Notes under the pieces: generated by a model | Told to the model about the DNA's origin: nothing | What the model saw: only the letters and a program-made list of their open reading frames with translations | The model's database searches: none | Source: CAYGYG01 sp964354155 | GTDB lineage: Bacteria; Hydrothermota; Tepidihabitantia; SM23-42; CAYGYG01 | Assembly (NCBI GenBank): GCA_964354155.1 | Contig: CAYGYG010000003.1 | Location: forward strand, 1 to 64,000 | Reading direction: 5' to 3' | DNA: 64,000 bases | Made by a program: the position numbers and the translations under genes | Shown: in pieces, positions 47,629 through 56,668 of the stretch | Position numbering within the stretch: the stretch's first letter is position 1 | How the letters are laid out: each line of letters starts with the position of its first letter

Positions 47629-48908
47629 TGAAATCTCGCAATCCTGGTGTTGATCACGATCGGGTTTCCTTCCAGGCCGAAGTAATTGCGCAACTGGTTT
47701 TCAAGATATCTTATATAAACGGCACCGAGGGGCCGGCTGGCTACCGCAATGAAGGTCGGCGGGGCCCGGCCGACTTGCTTGAGATTGACCAGGCGCACCC
47801 GGTCGGCCGGCGGCCGCAGGTCGGTCAATATTTGCTGCAGCGTATGCTTGTCTACCCATTTCTGGCCTTCGTGGTATACGAGGACGGCTCTGCTAAGCAG
47901 CGGTTCGACCCCGGTTCCCTTAAGGGCCGAGATGGTCATAATCGGGATACCTTTCAAGAATGGCGCGGCCTGGTGGATCCGGGCGTTGATTTCGGAACGC
48001 TCTGCCTTCCGCGCGAGGTCAATTTTATTGACCGCGAGCAGCAGCCCCTTACCCTTGGTCAAGACCAATTCGGCGATCTTCTTGTCCTGGTTCGTAATAA
48101 GTTCGGTGGCATCGGTCAGCAAGAGTGCGACATCGCACCGGTCGATGTAGTTGATTGCCCTGAGCACCGAGTAGAATTCGATGGGCGCATGGACTCGAGC
48201 CTTCTTGCGCAGGCCCGCCGAATCGGTGATCGAAAGGACCTGATCTCCATGCTTGAAAATCTCGGTCAGCAAGTCGCGCGTCGTGCCGGGCTGCTCGTCG
48301 ACGATGGCCCGGTCTTCTTTGAGTATCGTATTGAGCAAGGTCGACTTACCGACATTGGGTCGTCCCAGAATCAGCAGCCGCAAGACGTTCTCCGGGCCTT
48401 CCTCTTCGGTCGCCTCGGGCAGGACGTTGAGCAATTCGTCCAGTAGATCGTCAACACCGGTGCCGTGCTCGGCCGAAAGGGGGAAGACCTTTTCGCGGCC
48501 CAGAGCATAGAATTCATTGGCGCGGTCGGCGTCTTTGTACTGATCGATCTTGTTGACGGCGATCAAGAAAGGAATCCCGACCCGGTAGAGCATCTGGGCG
48601 ATCTGGCTGTCTTCCGGGTGCAGGCCGCTTCGGCCATCGGTGAGCAGTATTGCCGCCGCGGCTTGTTTCAGGGCGTACTCAACCTGGACCCTGATGTTTT
48701 TGGATACTAACGACTCAGCTCGGGAAATGAGACCGCCGGTGTCGACCACCTCGAATGATCGGGTGCCCCATGAGGCCGATCCGTAGATCCGGTCCCGGGT
48801 CACGCCCGAAATAGGATGGACGATGGCCAGGCGCCGGCCGACCAGGCGATTGAAAAGGGTCGACTTGCCGACATTGGGCCGCCCGACGATGACGACTATG
48901 TTAGACAT
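47625..48908 (-). CDS. der: Ribosome-assembly GTPase Der (EngA)
   Basis: 427 residues with two tandem GTPase domains: GRPNVGKSTLFNRL near residue 9 and GRPNVGKSTLLNTI near 186, each with a downstream NKID motif, and a C-terminal KH-like domain. Acts in maturation of the large ribosomal subunit. Normal length for the family. It overlaps the radical SAM gene by 13 bp. Confidence 0.95.
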   Translation of the reverse strand: MSNIVVIVGRPNVGKSTLFNRLVGRRLAIVHPISGVTRDRIYGSASWGTRSFEVVDTGGLISRAESLVSKNIRVQVEYALKQAAAAILLTDGRSGLHPEDSQIAQMLYRVGIPFLIAVNKIDQYKDADRANEFYALGREKVFPLSAEHGTGVDDLLDELLNVLPEATEEEGPENVLRLLILGRPNVGKSTLLNTILKEDRAIVDEQPGTTRDLLTEIFKHGDQVLSITDSAGLRKKARVHAPIEFYSVLRAINYIDRCDVALLLTDATELITNQDKKIAELVLTKGKGLLLAVNKIDLARKAERSEINARIHQAAPFLKGIPIMTISALKGTGVEPLLSRAVLVYHEGQKWVDKHTLQQILTDLRPPADRVRLVNLKQVGRAPPTFIAVASRPLGAVYIRYLENQLRNYFGLEGNPIVINTRIARFQ

Positions 48909-50122
48909 TTAGTCAACTCCAGGAGAGATTCCGGGGCAACCGTGATGCGGCCGCGGTCAAGGTCCTCAACCTTGAAGTCATCAATCAGACGCCCCGCGTC
49001 ATTGGTGCAGTTGGGGGGCAGAAAGATACGATCATAACGATTACTAAGAACCGGCCTTATGTCCTGTCCGGCGAGCAGACCGGAGACTGTTACCGACGGC
49101 CCGAAAAAGCGATTCTTCACACTGCAGAGGTCGATACGGTCGGTTTCAAGCCGGGCGATGAGTTGAGCCAGGAGCGGACGGGCAAGTTCACCGGTCACAA
49201 TCAGAAACCTCGCCTTGGTCCGGGGCAGGGGTTTGAGTCGTCTCGTTTCATCGAGAAAGGCCCGCGCCATGCCGATGCCGTTGCCAATCTGGGGAAAGCC
49301 ATCGTAGTAGCGAGCCGAAGGCAGCGCTCGGCCGGATTTGAAGAAGAATTCATCCCCGAGGTAAACCAGCCCTGGCCCGAACCTCTTGCGGAATCGCTGA
49401 CGCAGCTGTGTGGTCTGCCGGACAGCGGCCCGGGCCGAATGCCGGTCGAGGGCCGGCAAGGGTGCGGACCGGAATCTGGTCTGCCCGGCCGGCACGACAC
49501 CGATCGAAGCGACGCCGGGGAAGAGACGGGCAAGGTCTTGACAGGTTGTTTCAAGACATGGACCATCGTTGAATCCTGGAACCAGCACGACCTGGGCGTG
49601 TAACTTGATGCCGGCATCGATCAATTGCTTGAGTTGTTCAACGACCCGGCCGGCCTGGCGGTTGCCGAACATGCGGCGGCGCAGCCCGGGATCTGTGGTT
49701 TGAACCGAGACATAGAGAGGGCTCAAGCGGAGCGCGGCAATCCGTTTGATATCGTGAGGCCGGAGATTGGTGAGCGAAATGAAGTTGCCGTACAAGAAGG
49801 AAAGACGATAATCATCATCTTTGAAATAGACCTCCTTTCTGAGCCCCAAGGGCAGCTGATCAACGAAGCAGTAGAAGCAGTTATTGTTGCAGGTCCGAAA
49901 AGGCGGACTTTGCACCTCAAGCCGCGCGGTCCGGCCGAGAAGTCGAGTACGAATGGTTATCGTCCGGTTCGAGCCGCGTTGTCGTATCTTCAGCGCAACC
50001 GGACCAGAACCGGCGGCATGATAGTAGAGATCGAGGAAATCATTGACTACCTTCCCGTCAACGGTCAGAATGGAGTCGCCTCTTCTTATCTGCCGCAGGG
50101 CAGATCTCAGAACTTTAACCAT
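48896..50122 (-). CDS. DUF512-family Fe-S radical SAM-like protein
   Basis: 408 residues. An N-terminal PDZ-like module (IRRGDSILTVDGKVVNDFLD) precedes a radical-SAM-type region with the cluster motif CNNNCFYCFVDQLP, and the conserved phrase LYGNFISLTNL. A C-terminal DUF512 domain follows. It is widespread beside der; its exact reaction is unknown. Divergent from tRNA-Leu. Confidence 0.88.
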   Translation of the reverse strand: MVKVLRSALRQIRRGDSILTVDGKVVNDFLDLYYHAAGSGPVALKIRQRGSNRTITIRTRLLGRTARLEVQSPPFRTCNNNCFYCFVDQLPLGLRKEVYFKDDDYRLSFLYGNFISLTNLRPHDIKRIAALRLSPLYVSVQTTDPGLRRRMFGNRQAGRVVEQLKQLIDAGIKLHAQVVLVPGFNDGPCLETTCQDLARLFPGVASIGVVPAGQTRFRSAPLPALDRHSARAAVRQTTQLRQRFRKRFGPGLVYLGDEFFFKSGRALPSARYYDGFPQIGNGIGMARAFLDETRRLKPLPRTKARFLIVTGELARPLLAQLIARLETDRIDLCSVKNRFFGPSVTVSGLLAGQDIRPVLSNRYDRIFLPPNCTNDAGRLIDDFKVEDLDRGRITVAPESLLELTKCLT

Positions 50123-50137
50123 GACACCAACAAGATG

Positions 50138-50165
50138 TTGACAAAGCTTGTGAAACGCATATACT
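50138..50165 (+). promoter_or_regulatory. Promoter of tRNA-Leu
   Basis: TTGACA at 50138-50143, 16 bp, TATACT at 50160-50165. The tRNA begins 10 nt further on. Confidence 0.8.
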
Positions 50166-50175
50166 TAACCTCTGC

Positions 50176-50257
50176 GCCGGGGTGGTGGAATTGGCAGACA
50201 CATACGTTTGAGGGGCGTAGGGCGCAAGCTGTGCGGGTTCAAATCCCGCCCCCGGCA
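50176..50257 (+). tRNA. tRNA-Leu (anticodon GAG)
   Basis: 82 nt. Acceptor strands GCCGGGG (50176-50182) and CCCCGGC (50250-50256), class II D arm with GTGG, anticodon loop TTGAGGG flanked by TACGT/GCGTA, a long variable arm, and the T loop GGTTCAAATCC. CCA is not encoded; discriminator A at 50257. A T6 run follows at 50264-50269. Confidence 0.94.
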
Positions 50258-50454
50258 GTCTGCTTTTTTGACGGCGCGTTCGCCCCTTAATTCCTTGCTT
50301 TTCTGCCATTTACGACATTTCTTAAATAAGAACTTCAGGAATTATATATATAATTCGTTTGAAGTCAACTTTGAATTACAGCGCTTAACCGCTGAACGGA
50401 CTCATGTTATGACAAGACAAAGATGCCGAAAACCGCATTCTCATCGATTATTCA

Positions 50455-50519
50455 CCCCGTTAGATATTTATTCTATAATTGATAGCAATACTCTACTGCA
50501 TTAATATTATCTAACGGGG
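50455..50519. repeat. 12-bp inverted repeat around a 41-nt loop
   Basis: Exact arms CCCCGTTAGATA (50455-50466) and TATCTAACGGGG (50508-50519) flank an AT-rich core, within the 50258-50585 non-coding gap. It may be a tiny palindromic mobile repeat or an operator; nothing else is seen in the gap. A partial arm (ACCCCGTTAGG) also occurs near 27018. Confidence 0.5.
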
Positions 50520-50585
50520 CAGGGAGATGAAAAAATCGATGTAATCGAGTTCGCTGGTTCATCTTGAGCGAACCCTAACATTCTA

Positions 50586-50613
50586 TTGACAGACAACCGA
50601 GTATCGGTATAAT
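50586..50613 (+). promoter_or_regulatory. Perfect consensus promoter
   Basis: TTGACA at 50586-50591, 16 bp, TATAAT at 50608-50613. The GTG start is 24 nt later, with AAGGAGG between them. Confidence 0.88.
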
Positions 50614-50637
50614 AGACACTCAAGTCAAGGAGGTATA

Positions 50638-51834
50638 GTGGTTAAACTGCATTTTAACTACAAAGACGTATTCCGGGCCGGTCGACTTGGCTTCAGCGCC
50701 AAGAAGATGTGGATCCAATTTTTAGGTTTTTTGCTTGCGTACGCCGGCTATACCGTCTTGTCATATCTATCTTTCACGGCCGGTGGTGTGACCATAGGCA
50801 GTATTTGGGAGACTTATCGCCTCGTGCCCCTGTATCCGACCGGGTTACCGTGGTTTTCCTGGGTGATCTGGGCGGTCGCCGCGATCTGGTGGGTGGCAAT
50901 AGTGCTGATCTTCGGCGTGGCCATATCCAAGGTAACCTACGAACAGCTCAAGGGCGATGAGTTCTATGAAATCAAAGAGGCGATCAAATTCGCGTTTTCA
51001 ACCGGCAGATCGGTCGTGGTGGCGCCATTTGTCCTGCTGCTCTTTGTTCTATTCCTGGTCGTGATGGGGGTGGCCCTGTCTTTGATTGGGTCAATACCGT
51101 ACTTCGGCGAGCTCTTCTTCCTCATCATGGCGATCCCGGCCTTTGCCGTGTCTCTGTTTATCATGTACCTCTTTGTCGTTTTTGTCGTATCCGTAGTCGT
51201 CGGCCCGGCGATTGTCGGAACCACCAAGGGCGATACTTTTGATACTCTATTCGAAGCTTTCTCGGTGCTCAACGACCAGCCGTGGCGGCTTGTGTGTTAC
51301 GAAACACTGCTCCTGGCGGTAAAGGCACTGGGTATCTGTATCCTTGCCTACTTCTCGACTAAGGCGTTGGTCTTTGCCCAGGGCATTCTCGGCATCTTGA
51401 TGGGTGCGAAGCTCGACGACATTTTCATGAACGCTTTCTACTATGTCAAGATAAACATCCCCGCGGTCTATCCGGAGGGACTGATCAGCTGGCTTACTCT
51501 GTTTCTGGAGCGCATCGGCATGATCAACCTGCTCTATCCGCCGGAGTACGCTGCGGTTGACATGCACTGGGCCAAGACGATCAGCGCCTTCGGCCTGGGC
51601 ATGATCTATTATGTCCTCATTCTTTTCGTACTATCCATGGGCTATTCAATCTTCTGGGCGGGCAACACGGTTATCTTTACGGTGCTGGTGAAGAAAAAGG
51701 ACGACAAGAACCTGCTCGAAGTGAAGGATGAAGAGCCGCTGCCCACCGAGGAAAAACCGGAAGAGAGCAAAGCGACGGTCGGTGAAGGTAAGGCGAAGAA
51801 AACCAGGGCGACATCGAAGAAGGCCAAGGCATAG
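50638..51834 (+). CDS. Polytopic membrane protein, unknown
   Basis: 398 residues from a GTG with AAGGAGG upstream. The first 30 residues (MVKLHFNYKDVFRAGRLGFS) form an amphipathic head. Six or so predicted membrane helices follow, with a large loop near 240-300, and the last 45 residues are a Lys/Glu-rich tail (KKTRATSKKAKA). I recognise no family. It has its own strong promoter. Confidence 0.72.
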   Translation: MVKLHFNYKDVFRAGRLGFSAKKMWIQFLGFLLAYAGYTVLSYLSFTAGGVTIGSIWETYRLVPLYPTGLPWFSWVIWAVAAIWWVAIVLIFGVAISKVTYEQLKGDEFYEIKEAIKFAFSTGRSVVVAPFVLLLFVLFLVVMGVALSLIGSIPYFGELFFLIMAIPAFAVSLFIMYLFVVFVVSVVVGPAIVGTTKGDTFDTLFEAFSVLNDQPWRLVCYETLLLAVKALGICILAYFSTKALVFAQGILGILMGAKLDDIFMNAFYYVKINIPAVYPEGLISWLTLFLERIGMINLLYPPEYAAVDMHWAKTISAFGLGMIYYVLILFVLSMGYSIFWAGNTVIFTVLVKKKDDKNLLEVKDEEPLPTEEKPEESKATVGEGKAKKTRATSKKAKA

Positions 51835-51877
51835 TCAGAGCCAAACCCATCGGCAGTAGTTCGGCGTTTAAGGTGCA

Positions 51878-52765
51878 GTGAGCATTCCGGTGCGTGCCGG
51901 CTACGTTGCGATCATAGGACTGCCTAACGTCGGCAAGTCGACACTTCTCAATCGCCTGCTGAAAGTAAAACTCTCCATAGTATCGCGAAAGCCCCAGACG
52001 ACGCGCAACCAGATCATCGGTATCCTGACCGAAGGCGATGCCCAGGCCGTCTTTGTCGATACCCCGGGCGTTATTACCCCGAAGTACGAAGTGCACAGCA
52101 TGATGATGAAAGCGATCCGGGAGGCGCTGGCCGGCGCCGATATCGTGCTCTGGCTTACCGATGTCGATACCGCCGTTTCGGGCGACGAACTGGTGAAGAA
52201 GCTGCTGCCGCGCGGCACCAGGCTTCTTGCCATCAACAAGATCGACCGCGCGGCCAACAAGAACGAACTACTGCCCAAGATCGATCACTACCAGAAAATG
52301 GGGTTTGATGAAGTCTTCCTCATTTCCGCCCTCGGCGGTGAAGGTCTGGACGAATTGAAACGGGCGATTCTGGCGCGCCTGCCCGAGGGTACTTTCTTTT
52401 TCCCGGAAGACCAGCTTACCGAACACCCCGAGCGGTTTTTCGTTGGCGAGTTGATCCGCGAGCAGATATTCGACGCTTACGGCGAAGAAATTCCGTACGC
52501 GTCGTTTGTGACGGTGGAAGAATTCAAGGAACGGGACCTCGGGAAGTACTACATCCGGGCTGTCGTCCACGTCGAAAAAGATTCCCAGAAGAGCATCATC
52601 ATCGGCCGCAAGGGCGCCGCGCTCAAGAGACTGGGAACGAAGGCCCGCAAAGCGATCGAGCTGTTTCTTGAACACGAAGTGTTTCTCGACCTCTGGGTCA
52701 AGGTGAAACAGAACTGGCGCCGTCGTCGCGATGTGCTCGGGCAGATCGACGCGGGGAATGTGTAG
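51878..52765 (+). CDS. era: Ribosome-assembly GTPase Era
   Basis: 295 residues. GTPase motifs GLPNVGKSTLLNRLL (near residue 14), VDTPGVI and NKID, then a C-terminal KH domain (KSIIIGRKGAALKRLGTKAR) that binds the 3' end of 16S rRNA. Starts with GTG after TAAGGTG. Length is normal. Confidence 0.95.
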   Translation: MSIPVRAGYVAIIGLPNVGKSTLLNRLLKVKLSIVSRKPQTTRNQIIGILTEGDAQAVFVDTPGVITPKYEVHSMMMKAIREALAGADIVLWLTDVDTAVSGDELVKKLLPRGTRLLAINKIDRAANKNELLPKIDHYQKMGFDEVFLISALGGEGLDELKRAILARLPEGTFFFPEDQLTEHPERFFVGELIREQIFDAYGEEIPYASFVTVEEFKERDLGKYYIRAVVHVEKDSQKSIIIGRKGAALKRLGTKARKAIELFLEHEVFLDLWVKVKQNWRRRRDVLGQIDAGNV

Positions 52766-52780
52766 TCCGGCAATGCAGGC

Positions 52781-52808
52781 TTGACTTTGCCCGGCTTTGA
52801 AATATAAT
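52781..52808 (+). promoter_or_regulatory. Promoter of the eno operon
   Basis: TTGACT at 52781-52786, 16 bp, TATAAT at 52803-52808. The eno ATG is 57 nt downstream. Confidence 0.78.
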
Positions 52809-52865
52809 AGTTAATAGACGCCACTGGTTGTTGTCGATAACCGACCTTGGCAAGAAAGGAGTCCA

Positions 52866-54140
52866 ATGAAGAGAATAAAGAGTATTAAGGCCAGAGAAGT
52901 TCTGGATTCGCGCGGCATCCCCACGCTCGAAGTTGACTGCTGGCTTGAAGACAAGACGCTCGGCTGGGCGATCGTGCCGTCCGGAACGTCGGCCGGGAAG
53001 AATGAAGCCTTGGAATTGAGAGATGGTGATGCTCATCGTTTTCTCGGGCAGGGGGTTTTGAAGGCGGTAAAGAACGTCAATGATATCATCGCCCCGGCCC
53101 TGGTCGGAATGGATGCTAATCAACAGACGATTATCGACCGCAAGCTCATCGCCCTTGACGGCAGTGAGAATAAATCAATTCTCAGCGCCAATGCAATCCT
53201 CGGGGTTTCGATGTCCGTTTGTCGTGCCGCAGCAACCAGTAGCCGTTTGCCGCTCTATCAATATATCGGCGGTCTGGCCGGCCGCGTCCTGCCGGTTCCG
53301 TTCCTCAATGTCATCAACGGCGGCGCTCATGCCGGATGGAATCTTGACTTCCAGGAATACCATATCGTACCGGCCGGTTACCCGACATTCGCTGAAGCCC
53401 TGCGGGCGGGAGCCGAGATCTTCCAATATCTGCGGAAGATATTGAAAGACAAGGGGCTCTCCACGGGCGTGGGACACGAAGGTGGTTTTGCACCGGCACT
53501 CAAGACCAACGAAGAACCTCTGGGCCTGATTCTCAAGGCCGTTGAAATGGCCGGCTACAAGCCGGGCGAAGAGGTCTACCTGGCTTTAGATTGCGCGGCG
53601 AGCGGAATATACGACAAGGGAAAATACGAACTGAAGCTCGAGAAGAAGACATTGACGAGCGATGAACTCATCGACCTGTATGAATCATGGATTCGAAAGT
53701 ACCCGATCATTTCGATTGAAGACGGCCTGGATGAGAACGACTGGAACGGCTGGAAGGCAATGACCGAGCGGCTGGGCCGCGAAATCCAGATTGTCGGGGA
53801 TGACATCCTTGTCACCAACATCAGGCTATTGAAGAAAGCGATAAGGGAAAAAGCCGCCAACGCCATACTGATCAAGTTGAATCAGATTGGTACCGTGACC
53901 GAGACCCTTGAGTGCCTTGAGTTGGCCAATGTCAGCAACTTCAACACGGTCATTTCCCATCGGTCCGGCGAGACCGAGGACACGTTCATCGCCGATCTGG
54001 CGGTCGGTATCAACGCCGGCCAGATAAAGACCGGTGCGCCTTGTCGATCCGAACGGACCGCGAAGTACAATCAGCTGCTGCGCATCGAAGAAGAGGCCCA
54101 CGGTGTATTCCTGGGAAAGCAAGTCTTCCAGAAAGCGTAA
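52866..54140 (+). CDS. eno: Enolase
   Basis: 424 residues. Interconverts 2-phosphoglycerate and phosphoenolpyruvate. Visible: REVLDSRGIPTLEVDC, the loop SGTSAGKNEALELRD, GGAHAGWNLDFQEY, VGHEGGFAP, metal ligands in LALDCAASGIY, IEDGLDENDW and VGDDI, IKLNQIGTVTET, and SHRSGETEDTFIADLAVG. AAAGGAG precedes the ATG. The next gene begins within its last 38 bp. Confidence 0.96.
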   Translation: MKRIKSIKAREVLDSRGIPTLEVDCWLEDKTLGWAIVPSGTSAGKNEALELRDGDAHRFLGQGVLKAVKNVNDIIAPALVGMDANQQTIIDRKLIALDGSENKSILSANAILGVSMSVCRAAATSSRLPLYQYIGGLAGRVLPVPFLNVINGGAHAGWNLDFQEYHIVPAGYPTFAEALRAGAEIFQYLRKILKDKGLSTGVGHEGGFAPALKTNEEPLGLILKAVEMAGYKPGEEVYLALDCAASGIYDKGKYELKLEKKTLTSDELIDLYESWIRKYPIISIEDGLDENDWNGWKAMTERLGREIQIVGDDILVTNIRLLKKAIREKAANAILIKLNQIGTVTETLECLELANVSNFNTVISHRSGETEDTFIADLAVGINAGQIKTGAPCRSERTAKYNQLLRIEEEAHGVFLGKQVFQKA

Positions 54141-54420
54141 GCGTAATCGGTTACTGCTGATAGTCACGATTGTAGTGGTGATAACCATGCCGCTGTTGAT
54201 TGGGAGTGCCGGCTTCATCCGGATTATGAATCTCAAACACCAGAGGAATCTGCTGCATCAACAGATTCTCATCCTCAAGGCCGAGAAAGAGGTGGTCGAG
54301 AAACGCATCGAACTGTATCTGCATAGCAAGGAACTGATTGAACGGAAGGCCCGCGATGAATTAGGCATGATGCGCGACGGCGAGAAGGTATACCAGGTTC
54401 GAATGGCGGAGAAACCATGA
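54103..54420 (+). CDS. FtsB/DivIC-like septum protein
   Basis: 105 residues from the GTG at 54103, which has GAAGAGG 7 nt upstream. A basic head (residues 1-17), one membrane helix (about 18-37) and a coiled coil (45-80), ending KARDELGMMRDGEKVYQV, a hallmark of FtsB/DivIC proteins that bridge divisome components. It overlaps eno by 38 bp and ricT by 4 bp. Confidence 0.82.
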   Translation: MYSWESKSSRKRKRNRLLLIVTIVVVITMPLLIGSAGFIRIMNLKHQRNLLHQQILILKAEKEVVEKRIELYLHSKELIERKARDELGMMRDGEKVYQVRMAEKP

Positions 54421-55202
54421 GCCTCTGGGAAGTTGAGATCACGCCTTTTCGGGTTGAGACCTGCGAAGAGCTGGGTGAACAGGGGCTCAAAGAGAATGAC
54501 CTGGTGGTGATAAGAAGCGAGGAAGGCGAGGACATGGGGAGGATCAAGTTCGCCTCACAGTACGAGGATGTCTACGGCCGCATTGTTCGCAAGGCGGAAC
54601 TGGTGGACTTAAAGAAGTACGAGGAGTACAAAGTGAAGAGCCGGGAATTGATGAGTACATTCCGTCAGCATGTGGCGACGTTTGAGATGCCGATGAAACC
54701 GGTTTACGCGCATCATCAGTTCGATGGCCAGCGGGTGCTCCTATACTTCACGGCCGAGCACCGGATCGATTTTCGCAAACTCCACAAAGCCATTTCCCAG
54801 CAGTTGAACACCCGGGTAGTTATCAAACACGTCGGGGTTCGGGATTTTTCGAAGATCTTCGGGGGAATCGGCCCATGCGGCCGCGAACTGTGCTGCACCC
54901 GGTTTCTTGCCGACCTAAAGCCGATCACGATGCGGATGGCCCGGGAGCAGAATCTCTATGTCTCATCGGCGAAACTGACCGGAGCCTGCGGCAAATTGAT
55001 CTGCTGTCTTGACTACGAAGACGAAGTATACCGGGAAGCGATTGAGAAATTCCCGCGCGTTGGGGAAAAATTGTACTACCAGAACAGCGAGGTCGAAGTG
55101 ATCGGCAACGACATCTTCAACGAGAAGGTGAATCTGCGCATGCCCGACGGCGGCGAGGTCATGGTCACCCTCAAGGAATTGGGACAATCATCCAGAAAAT
55201 AA
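54417..55202 (+). CDS. ricT: PSP1-domain protein RicT (YaaT)
   Basis: 261 residues. The PSP1 C-terminal domain is clear: RDFSKIFGGIGPCGRELCC, then LTGACGKLICCLDYEDEVY, whose cysteines hold an Fe-S cluster in the Bacillus RicAFT complex. It affects RNA processing there; the role here is unproven. It overlaps the start of mazG. Confidence 0.9.
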   Translation: MSLWEVEITPFRVETCEELGEQGLKENDLVVIRSEEGEDMGRIKFASQYEDVYGRIVRKAELVDLKKYEEYKVKSRELMSTFRQHVATFEMPMKPVYAHHQFDGQRVLLYFTAEHRIDFRKLHKAISQQLNTRVVIKHVGVRDFSKIFGGIGPCGRELCCTRFLADLKPITMRMAREQNLYVSSAKLTGACGKLICCLDYEDEVYREAIEKFPRVGEKLYYQNSEVEVIGNDIFNEKVNLRMPDGGEVMVTLKELGQSSRK

Positions 55203-55936
55203 CTGCCCTGGTCAACACCCTGAGGAAGAAGTGCCCCTGGGATCGGGCCCAGACCCTCAAGTCCATCCGCACCAGCCTGATTGAAGAAGCCTACGAACTT
55301 GCCGAAGCTATTGACCGGCGAGATCGCGTTCGAATCGAAGAGGAACTGGGTGATTTTCTCTTCTGCGCACTTTTTGCAGTCAGGATTGCCACGGACGAAA
55401 AGGTAATCAAGCCGAAATCATTCTACCGTAAACTACTGAAGAAGTACCGGGGGCGGCACCCCCACGTCTTTGGCAAGGTGAAAATCAAAGACAAGGAGGA
55501 AGTGCTGGTGACCTGGCAGAAGAAGAAACGCGACATCTTTGGCGGGATCCCCAGATCGCTTCCGGCTTTACTACAGGCAAGACTGATTCAGGAGCGGGCG
55601 GCGCGCCATCGCTTTGACTGGCCCGGAATTGAGGGGCCAATGGCCAAGCTTGGTGAAGAACTCAGGGAAGTCAGGGGGGCAATCCGGCGCGGATCGAGAC
55701 GTCAGGTGGCCTTGGAATTAGGCGATCTGCTGTTCAGCGTTGTGAATGTTGCCCGATTTTTGAAGGTGGATCCTGAGGTCGCGCTGCGCCAGACAAACCG
55801 AAAGTTCGTGGGACGTTTCAAAAAGGTGATCCGGGCCCTGAAGCGCCGCGGTAAAGGCCTGGGCCAGGCTGATCTGGCCGAGATGGACCGCCTCTGGGAG
55901 AAAGCCAAGCGGGCGAAAGTCTGGCGTTCGGTGTGA
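55187..55936 (+). CDS. mazG: Nucleoside triphosphate pyrophosphohydrolase MazG, start uncertain
   Basis: About 250 residues. The family N-terminus (LRKKCPWDRAQTLKS, LIEEAYELAEAI, EELGDFLF) is encoded before any ATG, GTG or TTG. The first usual start (GTG 55478) would remove this catalytic domain. The best candidate is ATC at 55187, 9 nt after AAGGA within ricT; a -1 frameshift from ricT near 55196 is an alternative. A second MazG-like repeat (EELREVRGAI, ELGDLLF) follows. It hydrolyses NTPs to NMPs and PPi. Confidence 0.8.
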   Translation: MIQKITALVNTLRKKCPWDRAQTLKSIRTSLIEEAYELAEAIDRRDRVRIEEELGDFLFCALFAVRIATDEKVIKPKSFYRKLLKKYRGRHPHVFGKVKIKDKEEVLVTWQKKKRDIFGGIPRSLPALLQARLIQERAARHRFDWPGIEGPMAKLGEELREVRGAIRRGSRRQVALELGDLLFSVVNVARFLKVDPEVALRQTNRKFVGRFKKVIRALKRRGKGLGQADLAEMDRLWEKAKRAKVWRSV

Positions 55937-55961
55937 CCCAAGAGCAGCGGATGAGTCGATA

Positions 55962-56618
55962 ATGACCGAGCGTCCGGTCTTTGTGCAGTTGGAAACTCTT
56001 CAAGTCGGGCTCCGGGAATTGAGGATTGCATGTTCGTCCGAACAACTTCTGCTCTTCCGGAAGTACCTTGAGTGTCTTTTTGACCGTCGGGGCCGCCTGA
56101 ATCTGATTTCGCGGAACGATTACCAGCACATCGTGACGCGCCATTTCCTGGAGTCCCTGTTGGCGCTGCCCTATTTGCCGGCGGGGCGATTTGAGGCCTG
56201 TGATATAGGTTCAGGAGCCGGTTTCCCGGGTATCCCCCTGCGCATCGTCAGACCGGAAATGGTTTTGACCCTGGTTGAGTCGCGGCGCAAGAAGGCGGAT
56301 TTTCTGCGTGCCGTGGTTGACGATCTGGGGTTTGCCAATGCCGAGGTCGCGGCAGTACGGGCCGAAACGATGTTCGATCGTTCGTTTGATGTGATTCTGG
56401 CCCGGGCCGCGGGCCGAATACGTGATTTGCTGCCCACGGCCGCGCCGATGATCAAGGTCGATGGACTGATAGTTCTCTACAAGGGACCGAAGGCGGAAGA
56501 CGAAATCGCTCAGGCCCGAGGTCTTTTCGGAAAATACGGTGTGAAATCGGTGCGGGTTGAAAGAGTGCGCTCGCCGGTCGAATCGCGTCCGGTCAGCCTG
56601 GTGCTCCTCAGCCGGTAG
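55962..56618 (+). CDS. rsmG: 16S rRNA (guanine-527-N7) methyltransferase
   Basis: 218 residues. SAM-binding motif CDIGSGAGFPGIPLRI near residue 75, then VESRRKKADFLRAV, ARAAGRIRDLLPTA and YKGPKAEDEI, all typical of RsmG (GidB). Methylates G527 of 16S rRNA. It starts 25 nt after mazG and ends the operon. Confidence 0.93.
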   Translation: MTERPVFVQLETLQVGLRELRIACSSEQLLLFRKYLECLFDRRGRLNLISRNDYQHIVTRHFLESLLALPYLPAGRFEACDIGSGAGFPGIPLRIVRPEMVLTLVESRRKKADFLRAVVDDLGFANAEVAAVRAETMFDRSFDVILARAAGRIRDLLPTAAPMIKVDGLIVLYKGPKAEDEIAQARGLFGKYGVKSVRVERVRSPVESRPVSLVLLSR

Positions 56619-56668
56619 TCTTGGTGGACACGTTTTCTACTACCCGGGCCCCAAGTTTCATTGGCGGA

